Source of the DNA: JABWBD01 sp040768665
GTDB taxonomy: Bacteria; Planctomycetota; Planctomycetia; Pirellulales; Thermoguttaceae
NCBI GenBank assembly: GCA_040768665.1
Contig: JAXGMN010000026.1
Location: 1-64,000 of the forward strand
Reading direction: 5' to 3'
Length of the DNA: 64,000 nt
The notes below the pieces were generated by a model. That model did not search any database, was not told the DNA's origin, and saw only the letters and a list, made by a program, of their open reading frames with translations. Position numbers and translations under genes: made by a program. Positions 1 to 6,197 of this stretch are shown piece by piece. Numbering within the stretch: position 1 is the first letter of the stretch; each line of letters begins with the position of its first letter.

Positions 1-182
1 TCGGTAAATGGACATGCGAACACATGCCCCCCGGGCCGGCACCGGCCAACTTCACCGCTCGCCGCTCCGGAGCTCTTTGACAACCTGGTATTCACCCCCG
101 CCACTCCCGGCAACTCTCCTCCGCCGAACAGCGGTTAGGAGACCGGGCGATTCCATCCCATCGCTTTACCACCCAGAAGCGC

Positions 183-232
183 GTGGTGCCCAAAGTGCCT
201 CCGTTCTGAGAAATCGCAGACTTGGGCACCAC
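183..232. repeat. Inverted repeat downstream of the lipoprotein gene
   Basis: A perfect 11-bp inverted repeat, GTGGTGCCCAA (183-193) and TTGGGCACCAC (222-232), encloses 28 bases. It lies just past the stop of the leftward gene at 272-1216. No T-run follows the hairpin on the minus strand, so a classical intrinsic terminator is not shown. It looks more like a REP-type palindrome, possibly protecting the transcript end. Nothing else is seen in positions 1-271. Confidence 0.5.
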
Positions 233-271
233 ACCGATCTTGAGCCAACCACTCTTTCTCGCGAAGCGCCT

Positions 272-1216
272 TCACCGCGTGAGACGGTTCCAGGCCCGAT
301 TGGGCAGCGGGCGCTGTGAAGGGGAGCCGGCGACGGTTCCCGGCATCCAGGCCGATGGAGCAGGCGCCGGGTTCGGGCCGCAAAGATCGATCGGCTGGAG
401 GCCGCCGTGCGTCGGCATTGCCCAGAGAAGAGCCGGGTCGCCGGCGAGGCGGTTCACGACGACGGTGCCCAGGTCGAGTTTCATGGAGAACTGGGCCGAG
501 GGCGAACGGATGTCGAGTATCTGAGGCACGTAGACGCCGGTGAGCGGATCGCGGCGGTGCTGGGTGACGATCGAACTGGCCAAGAGGCGGCCCTGAACGT
601 CGTAGAGGTGTTGTTCGACGACCAGGCCCCGCATGCCGTCGACCACGGTCACCTTGGTGGTCTGCCCGTCGGTGGTTTGCCGGACCGTGCGGATCTCGTA
701 CCGGCCGTTGGCTGCGGCAATCGGCCCCTGGTGGGGCAGGTTCGGGTCGAGCATGTCGACTCCCAAGGCGTCGATCAGCCACTGCGGGCGCACGGGAAAC
801 ATGCTCCGCGCAGGGCTTGTTTCGAACTGGTCGTGACGGCAGTAGTAGACGGCCGGAGGATGGCTGCGGCGAACCCAAAACCAAAAGACTTCGTCGTTGC
901 TGCCAAGATCCAGTTCCGGCCCGGTCAGGGCCGTCTCGGCGCGAAGCCGGAGCCGTCGGGGCCTTTCAAATGCCAGGCTCGCGCGCAGTGCCGGAAACTC
1001 CGGCCCCGAGAGAGTCGCATCGCTGGTCGAGAGCGATTGGATCCGAGAGCTGTTCGCGTTGACGGTTTGGATAATCTGTTCGAGGGTCGGCGTCGGCGGC
1101 AGGGCGGGGGCAGGAGGTGAGGCGTAGAACGGCGCGCCGGACCGGCAGCCGAGTCCGCCGAGGCCCACGAGCCCCGCCAACGCAACCAGCAGCAATCGAC
1201 AGCGACGTCCGTCCAT
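272..1216 (-). CDS. Secreted lipoprotein of planctomycete type (LolA-like-fold candidate)
   Basis: A 314-residue protein. The N-terminus is a lipoprotein signal with a hydrophobic stretch at residues 7-22 ending in GLGCRSG, so Cys24 is the probable lipidated residue. A proline-rich spacer follows (residues 31-44), then a beta-rich domain with repeated 'LRASLAFERPRRLRL'-type strands. Outer-membrane lipoprotein-sorting (LolA/LolB-like) proteins of planctomycetes have this pattern, but no diagnostic residue proves that role. It is the last gene of a leftward cluster and begins 9 bases after the 161-aa gene, so co-transcription is likely. Function is unknown; envelope localisation is the firm part. 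Confidence 0.75.
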   Translation of the reverse strand: MDGRRCRLLLVALAGLVGLGGLGCRSGAPFYASPPAPALPPTPTLEQIIQTVNANSSRIQSLSTSDATLSGPEFPALRASLAFERPRRLRLRAETALTGPELDLGSNDEVFWFWVRRSHPPAVYYCRHDQFETSPARSMFPVRPQWLIDALGVDMLDPNLPHQGPIAAANGRYEIRTVRQTTDGQTTKVTVVDGMRGLVVEQHLYDVQGRLLASSIVTQHRRDPLTGVYVPQILDIRSPSAQFSMKLDLGTVVVNRLAGDPALLWAMPTHGGLQPIDLCGPNPAPAPSAWMPGTVAGSPSQRPLPNRAWNRLTR

Positions 1217-1225
1217 GGAGTTCCG

Positions 1226-1711
1226 TCAACCGGTGTTTCCAAACAACAGCCTGGCCAGTTCATCCTGAATGGCCTCGATCCGCGATTCCTCGGGGACGAC
1301 CGCAGGCACCCGATAGGTCGCATCGCGGCGCGGGCAGTACAGGACCAGGACCTCTCGCCCGGCGCGATCCTCTTCCGATTCTTCCAGCCGCAACACGCGG
1401 CGCCGCACCAGCAGCAGGGCCAGCACGTAGCGCATGTCGTGCTTTTCCGGCTGCTCGTCCAGTTCCTCGAAGAACTGAAGCATCACGTCGTTGGGAGCCC
1501 AGGTCATCCGCTTCGTATCCGCCGAGGGGACCTGCGACTTCCACCACCCAACTGCGCCTTCCGGCGGCCCTTGCCATGCCTCCTTGGAGTAGTCCTTGCG
1601 GTCGAGTTCCGCTCCGGCTGCCGTCAAGACGGAGTAGAACTCCTCGCCCGGAGCAAGCTCGCGGCCGGTTTCGGCGCAGTGGCGTGTGAATCGTTTGACT
1701 TCGTAATCCAT
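1226..1711 (-). CDS. Conserved hypothetical protein, 161 aa
   Basis: The open frame extends upstream to 2011, but residues before MDYEVKRFTRH are the antisense of the neighbouring zinc-ribbon gene. The ATG at 1711 is therefore preferred. The product is soluble, with an N-terminal 'HCAETGRELAPGEEF' segment that pairs Cys and His like a small metal-binding knuckle, a tryptophan-rich middle (GWWKSQVPS) and a charged alpha-helical end. No signal peptide or membrane segment is visible. I do not recognise the family. It lies between two small genes on the same strand, 9 bases before the lipoprotein gene and 49 bases after the 78-aa gene. Confidence 0.75.
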   Translation of the reverse strand: MDYEVKRFTRHCAETGRELAPGEEFYSVLTAAGAELDRKDYSKEAWQGPPEGAVGWWKSQVPSADTKRMTWAPNDVMLQFFEELDEQPEKHDMRYVLALLLVRRRVLRLEESEEDRAGREVLVLYCPRRDATYRVPAVVPEESRIEAIQDELARLLFGNTG

Positions 1712-1760
1712 GATCCTCCAGCAGCGAGGCGGCGGAAGATACTCGAAAAGGCGATTTGAC

Positions 1761-1997
1761 TCAATACGCAGTGAAGAACCGGTCGCTGGTGCCTCCGGGC
1801 CCAATCTTGATCCGAACCGGCCTGACGCATCGCGGGCAGTGCCCCTCGTAGGCCGTGCCTTGCCGATTGATGTAAATCCTTGCGTAGACGCCACAACAGG
1901 CAAATTGCACGCCCAAAAACGGGCGTCCACCGGCCGTCGGGGGCTGCGGCCCGGACGGGGCCGGCTCGCTGGAAAGATCAAGATGCTCGCCGGACAT
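1761..1997 (-). CDS. Small zinc-ribbon-like protein, 78 aa
   Basis: A 78-residue protein whose C-terminal half contains CC (GVQFACCGVYARIY) and CPRC (YEGHCPRCVRPVRI). The two Cys pairs are about 21 residues apart, a zinc-ribbon arrangement. The short, basic, Cys-paired end is what one expects of the small zinc-ribbon proteins common in planctomycetes. The first 25 residues are low-complexity and proline-rich. It is the first gene of the leftward cluster, and its start faces the leuA promoter region, so the two transcription units diverge. Function is unknown; nucleic-acid or protein binding through the ribbon is only inference. Confidence 0.75.
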   Translation of the reverse strand: MSGEHLDLSSEPAPSGPQPPTAGGRPFLGVQFACCGVYARIYINRQGTAYEGHCPRCVRPVRIKIGPGGTSDRFFTAY

Positions 1998-2144
1998 GCG
2001 GCTGTTTCCACCTTAAATGGGGGGCATGGTTGGCAAGTAGTCTACCGAAAAACTGCTCTGTTAAGAAAGATCGTCCGACTCGTGGCTGAGGCTTCAGCGG
2101 GGATGATCAGCATGGGGGTGGCAAGACTAGGAGCCAGCGAAGGT

Positions 2145-2174
2145 ACAAGGTCTTGCGGAGCGAGTCCCCTTTTT
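2145..2174. repeat. Half-copy of a GGGGAC-type palindromic element
   Basis: The segment ACAAGGTCTTGCGGAGCGAG followed by TCCCCTTTTTT matches the right arm of the full element at 29284-29361 with a few mismatches. The left arm is missing, so this is a decayed copy of the REP-like family found at four other places in the window. Confidence 0.55.
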
Positions 2175-2216
2175 TCATCAGGTCGAGTCCACGGGGTCTT
2201 CACGGAAAAGCTGACT

Positions 2217-2277
2217 TGTTGACTCGACACGATTCATCCGATAGACTTTGCTCAGTTTCTGTCTGTTGAGTCAACAG
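2217..2277. promoter_or_regulatory. Two dyads around the leuA promoter (candidate operators)
   Basis: A perfect 7-bp dyad, CTGTTGA-G-TCAACAG, occupies 2263-2277. An imperfect relative, TGTTGA-C-TCGACA, occupies 2217-2229 and overlaps the -35 box. The dyad centres are 47 bp apart, roughly four to five helical turns. The arrangement fits a dimeric regulator binding one site on the promoter and one near the transcription start, but the downstream copy could instead form a 5' RNA hairpin. No regulator gene is adjacent. Confidence 0.45.
2219..2247 (+). promoter_or_regulatory. leuA promoter, sigma70-like
   Basis: TTGACT at 2219-2224 and TAGACT at 2242-2247 are separated by 17 bp. They match the -35 consensus at 5 of 6 positions and the -10 at 4 of 6. 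Transcription would start near 2254, about 34 bases before the leader-peptide ATG. The position is right to transcribe the whole attenuator. Confidence 0.6.
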
Positions 2278-2287
2278 AACGTAGCCC

Positions 2288-2347
2288 ATGGCCGACGCGA
2301 ACTTCCTTGCCCTGTTGTTATTGATCCTTTCCGGGAGAAGGCCTTAG
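2288..2347 (+). CDS. leuL: Leucine-rich leader peptide of leuA, 19 aa
   Basis: A short reading frame, ATG at 2288 to TAG at 2345-2347, encodes MADANFLALLLLILSGRRP. Six of 19 codons are leucine (CTT, CTG, TTG, TTA, TTG, CTT), five of them in the block 2312-2329, with one Ile. TTA and TTG are rare choices in this GC-rich genome. The peptide sits directly before a terminator and 241 bases before leuA, the first committed gene of leucine synthesis. Its stop codon overlaps the strand that must stay free for antitermination. No Shine-Dalgarno sequence is obvious, which is common in planctomycetes. Confidence 0.8.
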   Translation: MADANFLALLLLILSGRRP

Positions 2348-2413
2348 GGTTCGCGCAGACCGCCAGAAACAGACTATCCGAACCCCGAGGCCGAAGCGGC
2401 TTCGGGGTTTTTT
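2296..2413 (+). promoter_or_regulatory. Leucine attenuator of leuA (pairings 1:2, 2:3 and 3:4)
   Basis: Three alternative pairings are visible. Strand 1, CGCGAAC (2296-2302), pairs perfectly with strand 2, GTTCGCG (2349-2355). Strand 2, as GGGTTCG (2347-2353), pairs perfectly with strand 3, CGAACCC (2379-2385). Strand 3, AACCCCGAGGCCG (2381-2393), pairs with strand 4, CGGCTTCGGGGTT (2397-2409), which runs into T2408-2413. A ribosome stalled on the Leu codons would cover strand 1 and allow 2:3, the antiterminator. A ribosome at the stop codon (2345-2347) would mask strand 2 and allow 3:4, the terminator. This is the classical amino-acid attenuation logic. Confidence 0.82.
2381..2413 (+). terminator. 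Intrinsic terminator inside the leuA leader
   Basis: A 13-bp stem (2381-2393 with 2397-2409, one G-U pair) has a 3-base AAG loop and ends in six T residues. It lies upstream of leuA rather than after it, so it must act conditionally as the attenuator terminator. Confidence 0.85.
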
Positions 2414-2588
2414 GTTGATCCAGATCGGGAGAAAGACGGTGATTTCAGCGGGCGCGCGAGTGTGCCAGTGGATTCGCCCCGCGAGGGCGAGGTTGGTGTT
2501 GCTCGCGCCGACCAAGGGTCGGCATACGGGCTACTGGCGCAATTCAACAAACCAATTTTCGTCCCGAATCTGAACAGGAAATAGGACC

Positions 2589-4139
2589 ATGATTCAACCT
2601 TCCGAACGCCGTATCGTCATCTTCGACACCACCCTGCGCGACGGAGAGCAGTCTCCGGGCGCGAGCATGAACCTGACCGAGAAGATGGAGGTCGCCCAGG
2701 CGCTGGTTTCGCTGGGGGTGGACATCATCGAAGCCGGTTTTCCCATTGCTTCACCCGGCGATTTCGAAGCGGTCCGCGAGATCGCCCGTACGATCCGCGG
2801 TTCCGTCGTCTGTGGGCTGGCCCGCTGTCGCAACGAGGACATCGACCGGGCCTGGGAAGCAGTCAAACATGCCGAGTCGCCGCGGATCCATGTCTTCCTG
2901 GCCACCAGCGCCATTCACCGCGAGTTCAAGCTGAAGATGGACAAGGAGGAGATCGTCCGCCGGGCGGTGGCCGGCGTCGAACGGGCGGTGGGTTATTGCC
3001 CCGACGTCGAATTCTCCCCTGAAGATGCCGCACGGACCGAGCACGATTTCCTATGCCAGGTCGTCGAAGCCGCCATCGCAGCCGGCGCCACGACGGTCAA
3101 CATTCCCGACACGGTCGGATATGCCACGCCGAAGCACATGGGCGAAGTGATCCAGATGCTTCGCAATCGCGTTTCCAACATGGACAAGGCCGTGATCAGC
3201 GTTCATTGCCATAACGACCTGGGCATGGCCGTGGCCAACAGCCTGGCCGCGGTCGAGGCGGGCGCCGGGCAGGTGGAATGCACGATCAACGGCATCGGCG
3301 AGCGGGCCGGCAACTGCTCGCTGGAAGAGATCGTCATGGCGCTGCGGACCCGGCACGACCACTACAAGGCCGACACGGGAATCGTCAGCCAGCGGCTCGT
3401 GCCCACCAGCCGGCTGGTGGCCAGCATTACCGGGATGCACGTTCAGCGAAACAAGGCGATCGTCGGGCTGAACGCGTTTGCGCACGAGGCGGGCATCCAC
3501 CAGGACGGGATGCTCAAAGAGCGGCGGACCTACGAGATCATGCGGCCCGAGGACGTCGGCTTTACCATGAGCGATCTCGTGCTGGGCAAGCACAGCGGCC
3601 GGGCGGCGCTGGCCGATCGCGCCAAGACGCTGGGCTATCACCTGACCGGCGAGCAACTGAACGTGGTATTCGAGCAGTTCAAAGTACTGGCCGACAAGAA
3701 AAAGGAGATTTACGACGCCGACCTCGCGGCGCTGATCGAGCAGCAGATCCATGCCGCCGGCGAGGTCTATTCGTTCGGGTCTTACGAGATCACCTGCGGA
3801 ACAGGGCACCGCCCTCGCGTCCGGCTGACGATCCGCCGTGGCGAAGAGGTCCTCTCGATGGAAAAGGTATGCGGAGACGGGCCGGTGGACGCGGTGTTTC
3901 TGGCCATCGAAGAGCTGACCGGCTACACTGTGTCATGCAAGGATTTCCGGGTGCACAGCGTGACGGTCGGCAAGGACGCCCAGGGCGAAGTGACGGTTCA
4001 GGTCGAGCACGAAGGCGTGCTCTACAGGGGCCGGGGTGTTTCGACGGACAGCGTGGAGGCCAGCGCGAAGGCGTTTCTCAACGCGATCAACCGCATCGTC
4101 GCGGTAAGTAACGGAAAGAAGGAACCGGCGAACCTGTAG
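2589..4139 (+). CDS. leuA: 2-isopropylmalate synthase
   Basis: LeuA condenses acetyl-CoA with 2-oxoisovalerate to give 2-isopropylmalate, the first committed step of leucine synthesis in the cytoplasm. The 516-residue protein is full length. It carries the HMGL-type TIM-barrel signature DTTLRDGEQSPG near residue 13, the metal-binding HCHNDLGMAVANS motif near residue 204, GIGERAGN, and the C-terminal LeuA allosteric domain from about residue 370, where leucine feedback acts. The preceding 5' region holds a leucine attenuator, so both enzyme activity and transcription appear tuned to leucine. A hairpin and then tRNA-Leu follow. Confidence 0.97.
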   Translation: MIQPSERRIVIFDTTLRDGEQSPGASMNLTEKMEVAQALVSLGVDIIEAGFPIASPGDFEAVREIARTIRGSVVCGLARCRNEDIDRAWEAVKHAESPRIHVFLATSAIHREFKLKMDKEEIVRRAVAGVERAVGYCPDVEFSPEDAARTEHDFLCQVVEAAIAAGATTVNIPDTVGYATPKHMGEVIQMLRNRVSNMDKAVISVHCHNDLGMAVANSLAAVEAGAGQVECTINGIGERAGNCSLEEIVMALRTRHDHYKADTGIVSQRLVPTSRLVASITGMHVQRNKAIVGLNAFAHEAGIHQDGMLKERRTYEIMRPEDVGFTMSDLVLGKHSGRAALADRAKTLGYHLTGEQLNVVFEQFKVLADKKKEIYDADLAALIEQQIHAAGEVYSFGSYEITCGTGHRPRVRLTIRRGEEVLSMEKVCGDGPVDAVFLAIEELTGYTVSCKDFRVHSVTVGKDAQGEVTVQVEHEGVLYRGRGVSTDSVEASAKAFLNAINRIVAVSNGKKEPANL

Positions 4140-4156
4140 CAAAGGACGAAGCAATC

Positions 4157-4190
4157 CGCGCGGAGGCGGTGCGTCGGCCGCCTCCGCGCG
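4157..4190 (+). promoter_or_regulatory. Hairpin between leuA and tRNA-Leu
   Basis: A perfect 13-bp stem, CGCGCGGAGGCGG (4157-4169) with CCGCCTCCGCGCG (4178-4190), has an 8-base loop and ends one base before the tRNA. It has no T-run. It could end leuA mRNA, block exonucleases, or serve as a processing site if leuA and tRNA-Leu are co-transcribed. Confidence 0.5.
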
Positions 4191-4191
4191 A

Positions 4192-4277
4192 GGCCGAGTG
4201 GCGGAATGGGTAGACGCTCGGGATTTAAAATCCCGTGTCCGTAATAGGACGTGCGGGTTCAAGTCCCGCCTCGGCTA
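4192..4277 (+). tRNA. tRNA-Leu (anticodon UAA)
   Basis: The sequence folds as a class II tRNA. The acceptor is GGCCGAG with CTCGGCT (the first pair is G-U, so the true 5' end could be 4193), with discriminator A4277. The D arm is GCGGAATGGGTAGACGC, and the anticodon stem CGGGA/TCCCG holds loop TTTAAAA, giving anticodon UAA. A long variable arm contains GTCC/GGAC, and the T arm is GCGGG-TTCAAGT-CCCGC. CCA is not encoded. This tRNA reads UUA, and UUG by wobble, both used in the leuA leader peptide. Its 3' 22 bases are duplicated at 5958-5979, marking it as the integration site of a mobile element. Confidence 0.93.
4256..4277 (+). repeat. att repeat, tRNA-proximal copy (attL-like)
   Basis: The tRNA 3' end, GGTTCAAGTCCCGCC then TCGGCTA, recurs at 5958-5979 in direct orientation with one mismatch (21 of 22). 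Repeats of a tRNA T arm and 3' acceptor strand are the normal footprint of tyrosine-recombinase integration. Confidence 0.75.
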
Positions 4278-4289
4278 CGCTGAAAGTGA

Positions 4290-4331
4290 AAGCCCCGCAA
4301 TGGTTTACGTTCTTCCATTGCGGGGCTTCTT
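4290..4331 (+). terminator. Terminator after tRNA-Leu
   Basis: A perfect 14-bp stem, AAGCCCCGCAATGG (4290-4303) with CCATTGCGGGGCTT (4315-4328), has an 11-base loop and is followed by CTTTC. It lies just beyond the att repeat, so the current terminator of the tRNA was supplied by the inserted element. Confidence 0.7.
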
Positions 4332-4598
4332 TCGCACAGAGGGACCAGCGAACGCGGCCAACACTCCAAAAACACTCCACGGCCGATCACGCGGGGCCTT
4401 TTTCAGTTCCAGGTCCGGGACGAACAGAGCATCGGCCGACTGATCGAGTTGCCGGGCGATATTGATGTACCTTTGGGTGGTCGAATAGCTCTTGTGCCTC
4501 ATCAGGGACTGCAAGGCGTCCCCCGTCAACCGATCGGCGATGGACGAGCGCATGGAAAAGGCCGACCCCAGGGGCCGGCCTTGCAAAGCCGAAAGCAA
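4305..4598 (-). pseudogene. Tyrosine recombinase (integrase), C-terminal fragment
   Basis: Of 97 residues, about positions 17-65 match the last part of tyrosine recombinases: an LMRHKSYSTTQRYINIA segment with the box II His and, within QRY, the expected nucleophilic Tyr. The N-terminal binding domains and the catalytic Arg and HxxR motifs are missing. Upstream the frame runs into the inverted-repeat element at 4610-4708. The fragment reads toward tRNA-Leu, as integrases of tRNA-borne elements normally do. It cannot be functional as it stands. The last 30 residues read through the tRNA terminator hairpin and are probably not native. Confidence 0.75.
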
Positions 4599-4609
4599 TC
4601 AAAAGGCTA

Positions 4610-4708
4610 AGAGCCTATCCCAAAACCTCGCGAGGAGAAGGGGACAGGCACATTTTGCTCCGAAGACTCGCAAAATGAGCCAGTCCCCGGCGGTTTGGGA
4701 TAGGCTCT
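4610..4708. repeat. 99-bp inverted-repeat element, copy 1
   Basis: The termini AGAGCCTATCCCAAA (4610-4624) and TTTGGGATAGGCTCT (4694-4708) are perfect 15-bp inverted repeats. Inside lie GGGGACAGGCACATTTTG, a CTCCGAAGACTC centre and CAAAATGAGCCAGTCCCC, giving a nested second stem. A close copy with compensating base changes is at 61872-61970. The right edge abuts the TAG stop of the leftward gene at 4707-5072 and shares two of its bases. Confidence 0.8.
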
Positions 4709-5072
4709 AACGGTTGCAGGGCCAAGTGTCGGCCACTTCGACAAGTTCCTTGAACGTCTCCCGGGCCGAATCGTCGATGCTCCCGCGAAAGGACCAAAAG
4801 ACCATCGAAAGCGTTGCGCCCTGATGCGCGACGCTCAGGAAGTTCGGCAGGTCTTCGAGGATTCCATTGATGCCTTTGATGCGACACCCAACGATTTCGT
4901 TGGTATCGATCGACCGGTAGAGCGTCACGTGGTCGGTCAGCCGTTGTGAATAGTCGGCATCCGGCTTGAAATAAGCAGTCAGCGCGTCCGCTTCCTGGCT
5001 GATGGTGACATAGGGCTGAAACGGAGTATCTCCGATTTGGGCTGTCAAGAAGTCTCTTAGGTCAGTGGCCAT
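4707..5072 (-). CDS. Hypothetical protein, 121 aa, DUF2283-like C-terminal half
   Basis: The ATG at 5072 (MATDLRDFLTAQ) is preferred over an upstream ATG at 5138 that lies inside the neighbouring gene. The region ALTAYFKPDADYSQRLTD and the following TLYRSIDTNEIVG strand resemble the short beta-rich DUF2283-type fold often encoded beside toxin-like partners. The gene overlaps the end of the 135-aa gene by 16 bases, so translation is probably coupled. Both lie inside the tRNA-Leu element remnant. Function is unknown; a toxin-antitoxin-like pair is a hypothesis only. Confidence 0.65.
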   Translation of the reverse strand: MATDLRDFLTAQIGDTPFQPYVTISQEADALTAYFKPDADYSQRLTDHVTLYRSIDTNEIVGCRIKGINGILEDLPNFLSVAHQGATLSMVFWSFRGSIDDSARETFKELVEVADTWPCNR

Positions 5073-5464
5073 ATTCGTCTCCCATTGACGCCTTCGGGCA
5101 TGGTGGGGTCGTCGGCTTTCAAAGGTCGCCAATTCCAATCGTCTATTGTCCCATCCCGCAGCACGAACACAAGGAAAATCATGTTCGGGGGCGACGGAAC
5201 CTCAATGGTCGGCCCGCGGTAATCATGCCCCGGATTGCCCGCGTAGACAAAGCAATCGTCCGTGTCTGGTCGCGACCAACCTTGGAAAATCTGGCGCGTA
5301 TCGCCGAGAACATCTCGAACCAAAAGAATTCTAGCTTGCTTGACTGCGTGCCCCTGCTTTTGGAGGGTTTCGAGCAAGCGAGGAGCGATTCCGACTTTCC
5401 AAGTTTCTTGGTCCGGGTTGCTCGGTAAACGGGCCTCAAATTCAATTCTCCATCGCGTTCCCAT
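5057..5464 (-). CDS. Hypothetical protein, 135 aa, partner of the 121-aa gene
   Basis: The ATG at 5464 (MGTRWRIEFEARLPS) is taken as start; a TTG three codons upstream is less likely. The protein is mixed alpha/beta, with IEFEARLP, QARILLVRDVLG, DDCFVYAGNPGHDY and MIFLVFVLRDGTI as probable strands, ending GRRIWPLT. It has no signal peptide or membrane segment. I cannot assign a family. It is the first gene of a two-gene overlapping unit and is the only plausible cargo of the decayed element. Confidence 0.6.
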   Translation of the reverse strand: MGTRWRIEFEARLPSNPDQETWKVGIAPRLLETLQKQGHAVKQARILLVRDVLGDTRQIFQGWSRPDTDDCFVYAGNPGHDYRGPTIEVPSPPNMIFLVFVLRDGTIDDWNWRPLKADDPTMPEGVNGRRIWPLT

Positions 5465-5473
5465 GCAGGGCAA

Positions 5474-5957
5474 ATGTAGCCGTTGGCGTCAAGGGACTTG
5501 GGCCCGAGAGGAAACGTGGCCACCCAGGGCCACGTCGGTGTACTCCCCCTGGGCCTGCAATCTCAAGAGCCCTTTCCTCCATTCATGGAAAAACTCGACC
5601 TTCTTCTACTACTTTGGGGGTATTAACGAGGAGCGAGGAACGAATGGTCCGGGCATTCTTTCTCGAATCGTTGCGTCGGAAAGCTGGCAATCGCGAGGTC
5701 GTTACTTAATGCTCCCTTCGCCGGCCCGACGCACGCCAGGATGACATTTGCCCCCGGCCATGCTTGGCATCGGCGGTCACGATTGGATTCGGTATGGTGC
5801 CACTTCTCGCGCCCGCGCGGGAAATTCCGATGCGAGCCTGGTGCCGTCGGGACTATAGGCACATCTGCACGGTTTGGCCGACAACTGCACCAAAATGTGC
5901 ACAGTCGGAAACTGGCGATGGACGCAAACCCTTTGTAGAATCGTCAGTTACGGAACC
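5474..5957. other. Non-coding remainder of the element
   Basis: No reading frame here has a convincing start, domain or conserved look; frames on both strands are short and overlap each other. I see no promoter, tRNA or repeat apart from the att copy at its right end. Confidence 0.5.
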
Positions 5958-5979
5958 GGTTCGAGTCCCGCCTCGGCTA
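5958..5979 (+). repeat. att repeat, distal copy (attR-like)
   Basis: GGTTCGAGTCCCGCC followed by TCGGCTA duplicates the 3' end of tRNA-Leu (4256-4277) with a single A-to-G change in the T loop. The sequence before it does not fold into a tRNA, so it is a displaced 3' end rather than a second tRNA gene. Confidence 0.75.
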
Positions 5980-6197
5980 AATTGACAGTGGATAGAATGG
6001 CACCCAATCGCACGGAACTGCATTTTCCGGTGCTCCCGAGCACGATAGGCGAAATCCTCGAGGTTTTCCGCGCAAAGCATGCACCGTTTGTGCACCGCGT
6101 CCGCGTCCAGCTCCAATTTCGCATGGTAGGCGGTAGCTGATCGCTTCGCATCGACGAACCGGCGGATCTCGTCCGTGCTACCTGAGGAGTCTCAACA

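Larger units (their letters stand above)
4278..5957. mobile_element. Remnant of an integrative element in tRNA-Leu
   Basis: About 1.7 kb lies between the tRNA-Leu 3' end and a second copy of that 3' end. Next to the tRNA is a C-terminal scrap of a tyrosine recombinase reading toward the tRNA, the usual position of an integrase. Two overlapping small genes (4707-5464) look like cargo. Other mobility genes are absent and an inverted-repeat element sits where the rest of the integrase should be. The element is therefore a deletion derivative that probably cannot move by itself. Confidence 0.7.

Noticed and set aside
5958..5979. A second tRNA-Leu gene
   Set aside because: Only the T-loop and acceptor 3' strand are present; the upstream bases do not supply the rest of the cloverleaf.
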